Origin: Roseiarcus sp963820795
GTDB lineage: Bacteria; Pseudomonadota; Alphaproteobacteria; Rhizobiales; Beijerinckiaceae
Reading direction: 5' to 3'
NCBI GenBank assembly: GCA_963820795.1
Contig: CAWGBJ010000009.1
Coordinates: forward strand, 62,001 to 126,000
Length of the DNA stretch: 64,000 nucleotides
Shown here: piece by piece, positions 54,586-63,371 of the stretch
Numbering within the stretch: position 1 is the stretch's first letter
Layout: each line of letters begins with the position of its first letter
Translations under genes and position numbers: made by a program
The notes under the pieces: model-generated
Seen by the model: only the letters and a program-made list of their open reading frames with translations
Databases searched by the model: none
Told to the model about the DNA's origin: nothing

Positions 54586-56109
54586 TTACGAGGCGGCTTC
54601 GGTCGACAGCGCCACGTAGCGCGGGCTGTCTTTCGTCTCGACCCGCAGCAGCACGGACTTCTTGCCGCCGGCCTTGGCGGCGTCGATCGCCGCCACGACG
54701 TCGGACGGCTGCGAGACCGGCTTGCCGGCGACTTCGAGGATCACGTCGCCGCTCTGAATGCCCTTGTCAGCGGCCGCGCCGTCGGGGTCCACGTTGGCGA
54801 CGACGACGCCGGTCTTTCCGGCGCCGTCGACGGTCGGCGCGAGCGTCATGCCGTATTTCGTCAGCGAGTCCTTCGCCGGCGCCTCAGGGGCGTCGGCCTT
54901 GGCCTGCTTGACGTCCGGCAGGGTTCCAAGCGTGGCTTCGAGCGTCTGGGTCGAACCCTTGCGGACGATCTGAAGCTTGACCGGCGTCTTCGGCCCGAGC
55001 GTCGCGATGGTGCGCGAGAGGTCGTGGGCGTCGGCGACCGCCTGGCCGTTGACCGCAGCAATGACGTCGCCGTCCTCGAGGCCGGCGGCGGCGGCGGGGG
55101 AGCCCTTCTCGACCTTCGCCACGATCGCGCCCTTGGCCTCCTTGAGGCCGAGGCTGTCGGCGATGTCCTGGCTCACCGGCTGGATCTCGACGCCGAGCCA
55201 GCCGCGCACGACCTTGCCGTCGACCTCGAGCTGGTGGACGACGCTGTTGGCGACGTCGCCGGCAACGGCGAAGCCAATACCGACGCTGCCGCCCGACGGC
55301 GAAAAGATCGCGGTGTTGACGCCGACGACCTGGCCATTGGCGTTGAAGGTCGGGCCGCCGGAATTGCCGTGGTTGACCGGGGCGTCGATCTGCAGGAAGT
55401 CGTCATAGGGACCGGCGCCGATGTCGCGCCCGCGCGCCGAGACGATGCCCGCCGTCACCGTCCCGCCGAGGCCGAACGGATTGCCGACGGCGATCACCCA
55501 ATCGCCGACCCGCGGCGCCTCGGAGGCGAACGAAACGAAGGGAAAGTCCGAGCCCTTGACCTTGAGCAGCGCCAGATCGGTCTTCGGGTCCGTGCCGACG
55601 ATGCGGGCCGGCATCGACTTGCCGTCCGCCATCGTCACCGTCACCTCCTTGGCGTGCTCGACCACGTGATTGTTGGTGACGACATAGCCGTCGGCGGAAA
55701 TGAAGAAGCCCGAGCCCTGCACCATGCTCATGCGCGGCTGGACGTGATCCTCGCCGCCGAACGGCTCGCCGCCGGGCCCGCCGAACTCATGGAAGAACCT
55801 TTCCAGCGGCCCGCCCTTGGGGGCGTTCGGCAGCGGCTGCGCCGCGCCGTCATAGGAGACGTTCGTCTCGGCGACCTTGACCTTGACCGATACGACCGCG
55901 CCCTTGACCCGGTCGACGACGTCGGCGAACGAGAAGGGACCGGCCGACGGCGTTGTAGCGGCGGCGAGCGCAGGAACGCTGGCGATCGGCAGCGCCTCGA
56001 ACGTCATTCCGCCGACGGCGGCGACGGCGACTGCCCCAAGCAGCGCGGCGCGGAACGACTTCGATCGTCGCGCGGACGAAAATAGATTGGCCACTTTTGA
56101 CTGCTCCAT
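54586..56109 (-). CDS. degP: Do-like periplasmic serine protease (DegP/HtrA)
   Basis: 507 residues. N-terminal export signal (FRAALLGAVAVAAVGGMTFEALPIASVPALAAA). Trypsin-like triad: His NNHVVEHAKEV, Asp KTDLALLKVKG, Ser APVNHGNSGGPTFN. Two PDZ domains: GWLGVEIQPVSQDIADSLGL ... GLEDGDVIAAVNGQAV and MTLAPTVDGAGKTGVVVANVDPDG ... GDVILEVAGKPV. It degrades or holds misfolded envelope proteins. Confidence 0.97.
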   Translation of the reverse strand: MEQSKVANLFSSARRSKSFRAALLGAVAVAAVGGMTFEALPIASVPALAAATTPSAGPFSFADVVDRVKGAVVSVKVKVAETNVSYDGAAQPLPNAPKGGPLERFFHEFGGPGGEPFGGEDHVQPRMSMVQGSGFFISADGYVVTNNHVVEHAKEVTVTMADGKSMPARIVGTDPKTDLALLKVKGSDFPFVSFASEAPRVGDWVIAVGNPFGLGGTVTAGIVSARGRDIGAGPYDDFLQIDAPVNHGNSGGPTFNANGQVVGVNTAIFSPSGGSVGIGFAVAGDVANSVVHQLEVDGKVVRGWLGVEIQPVSQDIADSLGLKEAKGAIVAKVEKGSPAAAAGLEDGDVIAAVNGQAVADAHDLSRTIATLGPKTPVKLQIVRKGSTQTLEATLGTLPDVKQAKADAPEAPAKDSLTKYGMTLAPTVDGAGKTGVVVANVDPDGAAADKGIQSGDVILEVAGKPVSQPSDVVAAIDAAKAGGKKSVLLRVETKDSPRYVALSTEAAS

Positions 56110-56302
56110 TGATTGAAACGCCGGCCGGGTTAGCCGCGTGAGGAGCGCTGATATCGTGCGAACGCTGTTACGTTACCATGGCGGAGGCATGAAAGCTTGG
56201 TAAGGTCTTCGTGCCGTCGATCTGCGGCGGGGGCCACAGTTGGTCAAAAAGACAGGCGCCGTCGGCTGAAGCCCATGGAGGGGCGGGCCGGTCAGAGGCG
56301 GC

Positions 56303-57139
56303 CTATCGCGTCGCCATGCGGACGATATGCCCGCCGGGCCCCGGCTTCGGCGGCGGCACGTGCGGCAGATAGCGGGCGGCGAGGGCGGCGCGGTCGAGGT
56401 CCTCGATCGCGACGAAGCCGAGCGCCCGCGCCCGCTCATGCAGCGCCGCGGTGTCGAAGCGCGCCGCGGAAAGGTTCGCCGAGCTCGGCGACGCGCGCCG
56501 CGAGCGCCCGACGCGAACTCGCCGTCTTCGATCGCCGCGCGCGGATTGACGTAGTCGAAGACGATCTCGGCCCCACCGGGAAGGCGGGCGAGTTCGGCGA
56601 GCGTCGCCTCGATGGCGGTCTCGGTCAGATAGACGGTGACGCCGAGCCACATGACGAAGGTTGGCGCCCCCGCGTCGTGCCCGGCGGCGGCCAGCGCCGC
56701 AGTGAAGCTGCCGAGGTCGAAGTCATGCGCCACATAGACGGCATGCGGCGGCTCGACGATGCCCGCCGCGGCGAGCCGGCGGCGCTTCTCGGCCTGCGTC
56801 GCCGGATGATCGAGCTCGAAGAGGCGCAAGTCCGGAGGCGGCTCGAGGCGATAGGCGAAGGTGTCGAGCCCGGCGCCGAGGACGACGATCTGCCTGCACG
56901 CCGGCGGCGACGGCGGCTTTCGCCGCGTCCTCGGCGAAGCGGCTGCGCATGGCGATGAAGATCCGCAACGGCCGCTGCTCCGGCGCCGCCGTGGCCCGCG
57001 CGATCGCCTCCTCGGCTTCGTCGCCGAGGATGCGAAGCGCCATCGGATCGGCGAACACGAAACCGCCCTCGAGCCGCTGGTGCGCCGCCCGATGCCCCGC
57101 CGCGCCGAACGCCGTCCGGCTCGCCTGACCGTGCTTCAT
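56303..57139 (-). CDS. Class I SAM-dependent methyltransferase (PPM/LCMT-like), three frameshifts
   Basis: ATG 57139. Opening SRTAFGAAGHRAAHQRLEGG and IFIAMRSRFAEDAAKAAVAAGVQ, then, after one extra base near 56894, IVVLGAGLDTFAYRLEPPPDLRLFELDHP (SAM motif), APTFVMWLGVTVYLTETAI and IVFDYVNP; further extra bases near 56515 and 56480 lead to SAARFDTAALHERARALGFVAIEDLDR and the stop at 56303. This is the leucine-carboxyl-methyltransferase-like family. About 278 residues when repaired. Substrate unknown. Confidence 0.8.
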
Positions 57140-57418
57140 TGTGTCGCGAAGGTTAAGGACGCGTTCTCAGTCTGTCGAGAGCGAGCGCTTGCTGGTCCTG
57201 CCAAAGGGGCCGTGCGGAATCGCGGGCGACTGCGGTTTTTCAGTAGCTTAGGCGCCCTTTTCCGCAACATCCGCAACTCCAAAACCCACTTGAGTTCGGG
57301 TGACGGCAACATGCTACTCAAACATACTGTATTTAGTCGAGACTTGCTGGCGGCGCGATAGAAAACGCTTTTGGTCGCCGCCTCAGGGGTGGCCCTTCGG
57401 GGAGCGCGCACGGGCGCT

Positions 57419-57907
57419 TCAGGCGAGCTGCTTCAGGATGTGTTCGGCGCTCGAAAGATCCGCCTTGCCCGGTTGCGGCTCGACGTTGAGCTCCTTGACC
57501 ACGCCGTCGACGACGAGCATCGAATAGCGCTTCGAGCGCGGGCCAAGACCGCCGGCCGAGAGATCGATGTCGAGGCCGAGCGCCTTGGCGAAGTCGCCGT
57601 TGCCGTCGGCGAGGAAATCGATATGGCCCTTGGCTCCGGTCGCCTCCGACCAGGCCGAGAGCACATGATGGTCGTTGACCGAGGTCATGGCGATCGCGTC
57701 AATGCCCTTGGCCTTGAACGCGGCTTCGTTGACGATGAAGCCGGGCAGGTGGTTCTTGTGGCAGGTCGGGGTGAAGGCGCCCGGCAGGCCGAACAGCACG
57801 ACTTTCTTGCCGGCGAAATAGTCCTTGGTCTCGATCGGCTGAGGCTCGCCCGCGGTCACGAGTCGCAGCTTTGCATTGGGCAGACGTTCGCCGACGGAAA
57901 TAGTCAT
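57419..57907 (-). CDS. Peroxiredoxin (Prx5-type)
   Basis: 162 residues, ATG 57907. The peroxidatic Cys is in FGLPGAFTPTCHKNHLPGF; MTSVNDHHVLSAWSEATGA and RSKRYSMLVVDGVVKELNVEP are family motifs. A C-terminal redoxin domain without extra fusion. It reduces peroxides with glutaredoxin or thioredoxin. The reading frame is intact; a larger upstream ORF to 58153 is not needed. Confidence 0.95.
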   Translation of the reverse strand: MTISVGERLPNAKLRLVTAGEPQPIETKDYFAGKKVVLFGLPGAFTPTCHKNHLPGFIVNEAAFKAKGIDAIAMTSVNDHHVLSAWSEATGAKGHIDFLADGNGDFAKALGLDIDLSAGGLGPRSKRYSMLVVDGVVKELNVEPQPGKADLSSAEHILKQLA

Positions 57908-57998
57908 GAGGGGATCCTTTGAGGATGGCGCCGCCCGACGCGGCTTCAGGAAAACGGCGAGACTATGCGAAGGAAGCGCCGGGCGTAAAGCTGCCCGC

Positions 57999-58910
57999 TC
58001 ACCCCGCCGATCGCTCCTTCGCCTCGACCTTGGCGACGAAAGCGCCGATCGCCTGGAGATAGAGCTGCGCCGCCTTTTTCGTGAAGTCGTGGCCGAGGCC
58101 CGGCACGAGGAGAAGCTCGGCGCCGGGGATGCTCCGCGCGGTGTCTTCGCCATGCGCCGCGGGGAGCGCGGGATCGTCCGCGCCGTGGATGACGAGCGCG
58201 GGGATCTTCAGCGTCCCGAGCGCCCCGTTGCGGGGCCAAGCGGCAATGACGGCGGCCATCTGGCGCGCCGCTGACGGCGGGTCGAACGGCGTATAATCCA
58301 CGCTCAGGCCCCAGTAGGCGCGCCGTTCCTCGTCGCTCTCCTGAAATCCGGGTCCGCCGACCGCCTTGGCGGCCGCGACGGCAGTGGCGATGCGGTCTTC
58401 GCGGCTCGGGCTTGGAGAAACCGTCGTCAGCCTCGCCATGACGTCCGGATCGGCCGGCGGCAGGCCGGCTCGGGCGGTCGTCGACATGATCGAGACGAGG
58501 CTCTTCGTCTTCGACGGATGGCTGATGGCGACGAGCTGCGCGATCATGCCGCCCATCGACGCGCCGACGATATGCGCGCGTGCGATCCCGAGCCCGTCGA
58601 GGAGGCCCGCGGCGTCGGCCGCCATGTCGTCGAGCGAATAAGGAGGGATGACCTTCTCGCCTGCCTCGATCTTCGCCATCATGGCCGCGAGGTCTGGAGA
58701 GCCAAATTGAGCCAGGCGGGTCGAGAGGCCGACGTCGCGGTTATCGAACCGGATGACGCGAAATTCCTTGGCCGCGAGTCCGTCGCAAAGCGAATTGGGC
58801 CAGCCCGTCAGCGGTGTGTTCAGGCCATGGATCATGAGGATCGCCGGATCGCCGTCGCGTCCCAGGCTCTCATAGGCGATGTCGATGCCGTTGGCGCGGA
58901 TTTTGGGCAC
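57999..58910 (-). CDS. Alpha/beta hydrolase
   Basis: 303 residues, GTG 58910. Nucleophile elbow GASMGG (AHIVGASMGGMIAQLVAISHP), oxyanion region ILMIHGLNTPLTGW, acid in VIHGADDPALPAAHG and catalytic His in PGLGHDFTKKAA. Similar to aclacinomycin methylesterase/3-oxoadipate enol-lactonase-type hydrolases. Substrate unknown. Confidence 0.9.
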   Translation of the reverse strand: MPKIRANGIDIAYESLGRDGDPAILMIHGLNTPLTGWPNSLCDGLAAKEFRVIRFDNRDVGLSTRLAQFGSPDLAAMMAKIEAGEKVIPPYSLDDMAADAAGLLDGLGIARAHIVGASMGGMIAQLVAISHPSKTKSLVSIMSTTARAGLPPADPDVMARLTTVSPSPSREDRIATAVAAAKAVGGPGFQESDEERRAYWGLSVDYTPFDPPSAARQMAAVIAAWPRNGALGTLKIPALVIHGADDPALPAAHGEDTARSIPGAELLLVPGLGHDFTKKAAQLYLQAIGAFVAKVEAKERSAG

Positions 58911-59088
58911 GGGGCCAACCTTTCAGCGATGGCGAGACCGCGACCATGAGCCGCGAAGGCCACAGGCTCAAGGGCGGGAACTGCATGGGCAGGCATGTGA
59001 GAGCGGCATTGTAGCCGCGGTCGATGACCGCGGCGCCGCGGTCAGCAAGCGCGGCAACAGGCGGGACCGGCGCCAGAGATTGCAGGCC

Positions 59089-59886
59089 CTACTTCGGCCC
59101 GGCGGCCTCCATCGTCGTCTCGACCGGCCCCGCGCCGCCCGTCAGCGTCAGGCGCAGGGCGACCGGCAGGGCGGCGTCTTTCGGCTTGTCGCGCAGCGTC
59201 AGGCTGAAGCAGTCGCGCCCCGCCTCGGCCGCTGCGGGCGCGGCTGTCACCCACCAGCCGGTCGGCGGTTCGACGAAGAGGTCGCGCGGGGCGCCGGATT
59301 CGTGCGCGGCGCAGAGCCGCCAGCCGTCCGGCCCGTCGGACTTGAGCTCGCCGAAATCCTTCGCCGCTACAACGTGCGGGGCGGCGGCCAGCGCCGTCTC
59401 GACGAGGCCCGCATAGGGCGAGGCGTCGCCCGCCGCGGGCAGCGCCAGCGTCAGGCGCGCCTCGGCCGGCAGGCAGACTTTTTCGCAGACGGCGTAGTTG
59501 GCGTGCAGCGCGAGGGTTGCCGGTTTCGACGGATCGCGCTTCTCGACCCGCAAGGGAAAGAGCACGTTTCCGTCGTAGCCGAACGCCTCGCTGCCGTCGG
59601 CCTCGCGGATGCGTTTGGGCGCCGGGAAGACCGGCTCGACCCTCAAGACATTCTCCGAGCCGGCGAAATCGAAGGCCGGCGGCAGGCCCGCATCGCCGGG
59701 ATCGCGCCAGTAGGTGATGGCGCCGGGCGCGAGCGCGACCTCGAAGCCGGCGAGGCGCCCGTCGGCGGCGACGAGCCGCGCCTCCGATTTGGCAGCCTTC
59801 GCCCAATCGGTCGCGTAGCCGCCAGCGGCGCAGGCCGGAGCGACGAGCCCGACGATGAGAAGCGCGTCGCCGAGCCGCCGGGCCAT
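59089..59886 (-). CDS. Exported protein with DsbD N-terminal-like domain
   Basis: 265 residues from ATG 59886 (signal peptide RLGDALLIVGLVAPACAAGGYA). Domain signatures: VALAPGAITYWRDPGDAGLPP, YDGNVLFPLRVEK and ALHANYAVCEKVCLPAEARL, where the CEKVC pair is like the redox cysteines of the alpha domain of DsbD. The membrane and thioredoxin parts of DsbD are absent. Such proteins are periplasmic and probably receive electrons from another thiol-disulfide carrier. Overlaps nothing; divergent with yqgE. Confidence 0.85.
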   Translation of the reverse strand: MARRLGDALLIVGLVAPACAAGGYATDWAKAAKSEARLVAADGRLAGFEVALAPGAITYWRDPGDAGLPPAFDFAGSENVLRVEPVFPAPKRIREADGSEAFGYDGNVLFPLRVEKRDPSKPATLALHANYAVCEKVCLPAEARLTLALPAAGDASPYAGLVETALAAAPHVVAAKDFGELKSDGPDGWRLCAAHESGAPRDLFVEPPTGWWVTAAPAAAEAGRDCFSLTLRDKPKDAALPVALRLTLTGGAGPVETTMEAAGPK

Positions 59887-60065
59887 GCGCAAGCCCCACT
59901 CCCTGCAGGGGCTGAGACAAATCCCCGTGAAACCGGCGTTCACGATTTCGGCGCCTTCCTTTTTTCGTCCCCAATGCGTCATTATCTCCTGACTATACCC
60001 TGAACCGGATTTCCACTAGCATTCAAGAAACCGTCATGGATGGAGCTCAATCCCCGGAGGCGCGA

Positions 60066-60669
60066 ATGAAACGGGCAGACCCTCCGCCGCCGACCAGTTT
60101 CGAGGGCCAGTTCCTCATCGCCATGCCCTCCCTGCGGGACGGCCCCTTCGCCCGATCGGTCGTCTACCTCTGCGCCCATCGCGAAGACGGCGCGATGGGG
60201 ATCATCATCAATCAGCGCGCCGACGAGATCGAATTCGCCGAGCTCCTGGTCCAGCTCGACATCGTCCCCGGCGGGGACGAGATTCGCCTGCCGCCGCGCG
60301 CCGAGGCGGTGCGCGTTCTGCGCGGCGGTCCGGTCGAGACGGGCCGCGGCTTCGTTCTGCATTCGAGCGACTATGGCGCGACCGATTTCGACGGTGAAGA
60401 TCGCCGACAATGTCTGCCTGACCGCGACGATCGACATCCTTCGCGCCATCGCCAACGGCGCGGGGCCTTCGCATGCGGTGCTCGCCCTCGGCTACGCGGG
60501 ATGGGGTTCGGGCCAGCTCGAGAGCGAGATCCTGGCCAACGGCTGGCTGACCTGTCCGGCCGATGCCGATCTCATCTTCGATTCGGATTACGAGCACAAA
60601 TACGACCGGGCGCTGGCGAAGCTCGGCGTCCAGGCGGGCTGGCTCTCATCCGACGCCGGCCACGCCTGA
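60066..60669 (+). CDS. yqgE: YqgE/AlgH family protein (one frameshift)
   Basis: ATG 60066 with GGAGG upstream. SFEGQFLIAMPSLRDGPFARSVVYLCAHREDGAMGIIIN is the YqgE signature, followed by LRGGPVETGRGFVLHS; one extra base near 60397 breaks the frame, which resumes KIADNVCLTATIDILRAIANG, AVLALGYAGWGSGQLESEI and FDSDYEHKYDRALAKLG. Repaired length about 200. Function unknown. Its 3' end overlaps recF, which is on the opposite strand, by 24 bases. Confidence 0.92.
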
Positions 60670-61839
60670 GACCCGCGGCCTGACGCCGGTCTCGGCCGAA
60701 ACCTCGAACATCTGCGCCCGGCCCTCGAGGTCGGCGAAGGCGGCCCAGTCGGCCCCGGTCAGGAACACCTGGCCGCCGAGTCGCTCCAGCGCATCGAACA
60801 GCGCTGCGCGCCGCCGCGGATCGAAATGCGCCGCGACCTCGTCGAAGAGGGCGAGCGGCGCGATCCCGGACATCTCGGCGACCAGCCGCGCGTGCGCCAG
60901 CACGAGCCCGACGAGCAGCGCCTTCTGTTCGCCGGTCGAGGCGCTCGCCGCCGGGGCGTCCTTGGGTCCGTGCCGGACGCCGAGGTCGCCGAGATGCGGG
61001 CCGATCAGTGTCCGGCCGGCGGCCGCGTCGCGGGCGCGATTGGCGCCAAGCATCGCGCGATAGCGGTCCTCGACCTCGAGCGCCGGGCGGCTCGCCGCCA
61101 GAGCCTCGACCTCGCCCTGGAGCGCCAGCCGCGCCCAGGGAAAGGGCGAATCCTCGTCGCGTTCGGCGGCGATCAGCGCTTCGAGCCGGCGCACGCATTC
61201 GAGCCGCGCCGCGGCGACGGCGACGCCGAGCTCAGCCGCCTCGCGCTCGATGGCGTCCAGCCAGACCGGGTTGCGCGCGCCCTCCTCGAGGAGCCGGTTG
61301 CGCCCGCGCAACGCCCGCTCGAACTGGCCGACCCGTGCGCCGTGACCCGGGTCGATCGCCAGCACGAAGCGATCGAGGAATCGCCGCCGCTCGGCCGCCG
61401 GTCCGGCGAACAGCGTGTCCATGGCGGGGGTCAGCCAGACGACGCGCACATGGTCCGAGAACGCGCGCGACGACGACACTGCGGCGCGGTCGATGCGGTT
61501 GCGCCGCCCCGCGCCGGCGTCGCCATCGGCGGGGCTGAAACCCGAGCCGAGCTGATGCGTCTCCCCCTCCTCCTCGACTTCGACCGAGAGCGTGAATCCG
61601 CTCGTTCCGCCCTCGCGCGCGCATTCGGCGAGCTCCGCCCGGCGCAGGCCGCGGCCCGGCGACAGCAGAGAGAGCGCCTCGAGGAGGTTCGTCTTGCCGG
61701 CGCCATTCTCGCCGCATAGGACGACGAGACGGCCGTCGATGGCGAGATCGAGCGCCGCATAGGAACGAAAATCCCGCAGCATGAGGCGCCGAACGAAGGG
61801 GCGCCGCGGTGCGGGACGAGGGCCGTCGGGGCTGGCCAT
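60646..61839 (-). CDS. recF: DNA recombination/repair ATPase RecF
   Basis: 397 residues from ATG 61839. SMC-like ABC ATPase: FVRRLMLRDFRSYAALDLAI, Walker A VVLCGENGAGKTNLLEALSLLSPGRGLR, later GPHLGDLGVRH, signature STGEQKALLVGLVLAHARLV and Walker B APLALFDEVAAHFD. It loads RecA at gaps with RecOR. The upstream ORF to 62760 is not used. Neighbours dnaA/dnaN/gyrB are not in the window. Confidence 0.96.
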   Translation of the reverse strand: MASPDGPRPAPRRPFVRRLMLRDFRSYAALDLAIDGRLVVLCGENGAGKTNLLEALSLLSPGRGLRRAELAECAREGGTSGFTLSVEVEEEGETHQLGSGFSPADGDAGAGRRNRIDRAAVSSSRAFSDHVRVVWLTPAMDTLFAGPAAERRRFLDRFVLAIDPGHGARVGQFERALRGRNRLLEEGARNPVWLDAIEREAAELGVAVAAARLECVRRLEALIAAERDEDSPFPWARLALQGEVEALAASRPALEVEDRYRAMLGANRARDAAAGRTLIGPHLGDLGVRHGPKDAPAASASTGEQKALLVGLVLAHARLVAEMSGIAPLALFDEVAAHFDPRRRAALFDALERLGGQVFLTGADWAAFADLEGRAQMFEVSAETGVRPRVSGVAGVG

Positions 61840-61851
61840 GGCAAGCCGCAT

Positions 61852-63192
61852 GTGCCATGTCCGGCCGCGTCGGGAAAGTGGGAGCGGACCTTGGCCGGGA
61901 CCTTGGGAGAGACGCGCGCGAAGCCTCTCGACGTGCTGATGCCGGGCGAAGGCCTCGGAATCGTGGCGGCCGACCTGATCGCCGAGCGGCTGCCGCTGCA
62001 TCGCCTTTGGCTTGAGCCCGAGCCGGAAGCCTGGCTCGCCGAATGGGGCCCGAGACTGCGCGCCGTCGCCTCGAGCGGGCATCAGTTCCCCATCGACGCG
62101 GCGTTCATGCGCCGGCTGCCTCGTCTCGAGATCGTCGCCAGCTTCGGTGTCGGCTACGAGCATGTCGAAGCGAAATGGGCCCGCGAGCACGGCGTCATCG
62201 TCACCCATACGCCGGGCGTGCTCGACGACGAGGTCGCCGACACCGCGATGGCGCTGACGCTCATGGCGGTGCGCCGCCTGCCGCAGGCCGAACGTTTCCT
62301 GCGCGCCGGCGAATGGCTGAAGTCGTCGTTTCCGCTGACCGCGTCCCTGCGGGAAAGGACGATGGGAATCCTCGGCCTGGGGCGAATCGGCAGGGCGATC
62401 GCCAGGCGCGCCGAAAGCTTCGGGCTCAAGGTCGCCTATCATGGCCGCAAACCCCAGCCCGGTGTTCCTCACCGCTTCCACGCGTCGCTGATCGACATGG
62501 CGAAGGCCTCGGATATCCTGATGGTCACTGCGCCGGGCGGGCAGGAGACGCGCCATATCGTCGACGCCGCAGTCTTGCGGGCGCTCGGACCGGACGGCGT
62601 GCTCGTCAACATCGCGCGCGGATCGCTGGTCGACGAGAAGGCCCTGATCGAGGCTTTGCGGGACGGAACGATCCTCGCCGCCGGCCTCGACGTGTTCGAA
62701 AACGAGCCGCTCGTCCCGTCGGAGCTCACCGCCCTCGACAACGTGGTGCTGCTGCCGCACGTCGGCTCGGGTTCGGTCGCGACCCGGCGCGCGATGGCGG
62801 AATGCGTCGCGGCCAATCTCTTCGCCTGGTCAGAAGGCGAGCCGCCGCTGACGCCGGTGCCGGAGACGCCGTGGCGCGGGCGCTGGGGCCAGGACGGCCC
62901 AAGCCGAAGCGCGGCGAACCGCAAGCCTGAGGACATCGTGGGCGATAGGACAAGCCTTATCGCCGGAATCTTGGCCGTCATGCGGAACTGCTGGGACCTG
63001 CCGGCCGACTGCAACGAGGGCGAACTGTTCAGCTATGCCGAGATCCTGCTCGATCGCATCGAGGCCGGCGACAGCAAGGACGCGCTTTATCGCTACCTGG
63101 CCGACGTTCAGGTCAAGAACCTGGAAATGCCGATGTCCCAGGCCTACCGGGAGATCGTCGATCGGGCGGTCGAGCTGGTCAAAGGCGGTTAG
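61852..63192 (+). CDS. D-isomer 2-hydroxyacid dehydrogenase with extra C-terminal domain
   Basis: 446 residues from GTG 61852 (the true start may be further in). NAD(P)-binding Rossmann motif MGILGLGRIGRAIARRAESFGLKVAYHGRKP, LVNIARGSLVDEKALIEALRDG and catalytic E/H: AAGLDVFENEPLVP, VVLLPHVGSGSVATR. This is a glyoxylate/hydroxypyruvate reductase-like enzyme, which normally ends near residue 335. The last about 100 residues (SLIAGILAVMRNCWDLPADC, YAEILLDRIEAGDS, YLADVQVKNLEMPM) do not belong to the family and look like a small helical protein fused in frame. A missing stop or frameshift may explain it. Confidence 0.85.
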   Translation: MPCPAASGKWERTLAGTLGETRAKPLDVLMPGEGLGIVAADLIAERLPLHRLWLEPEPEAWLAEWGPRLRAVASSGHQFPIDAAFMRRLPRLEIVASFGVGYEHVEAKWAREHGVIVTHTPGVLDDEVADTAMALTLMAVRRLPQAERFLRAGEWLKSSFPLTASLRERTMGILGLGRIGRAIARRAESFGLKVAYHGRKPQPGVPHRFHASLIDMAKASDILMVTAPGGQETRHIVDAAVLRALGPDGVLVNIARGSLVDEKALIEALRDGTILAAGLDVFENEPLVPSELTALDNVVLLPHVGSGSVATRRAMAECVAANLFAWSEGEPPLTPVPETPWRGRWGQDGPSRSAANRKPEDIVGDRTSLIAGILAVMRNCWDLPADCNEGELFSYAEILLDRIEAGDSKDALYRYLADVQVKNLEMPMSQAYREIVDRAVELVKGG

Positions 63193-63228
63193 ACGCCAGG
63201 CCCTTCACCGCGACATCAGGGCGGAAAT

Positions 63229-63250
63229 ATTCGCTGCGGGCAGCGAATTT
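63229..63250 (+). terminator. Hairpin after the hydroxyacid dehydrogenase
   Basis: ATTCGCTGC-GG-GCAGCGAAT is a perfect 9-bp stem followed by TT, 36 bases after the stop codon. Compatible with a terminator, although the T-run is short. Confidence 0.45.
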
Positions 63251-63371
63251 CCAAGGAACTCGGGCGCGGGCGGGCAGGGAATTTTTAGGCCGGCGCAGGG
63301 CATCATGCCGCGGAGCAGGCAATTTCCAGTCGCGGCCGAAGAGGGTTTGCTGTTGTTTCTCCGGCGCGCTT

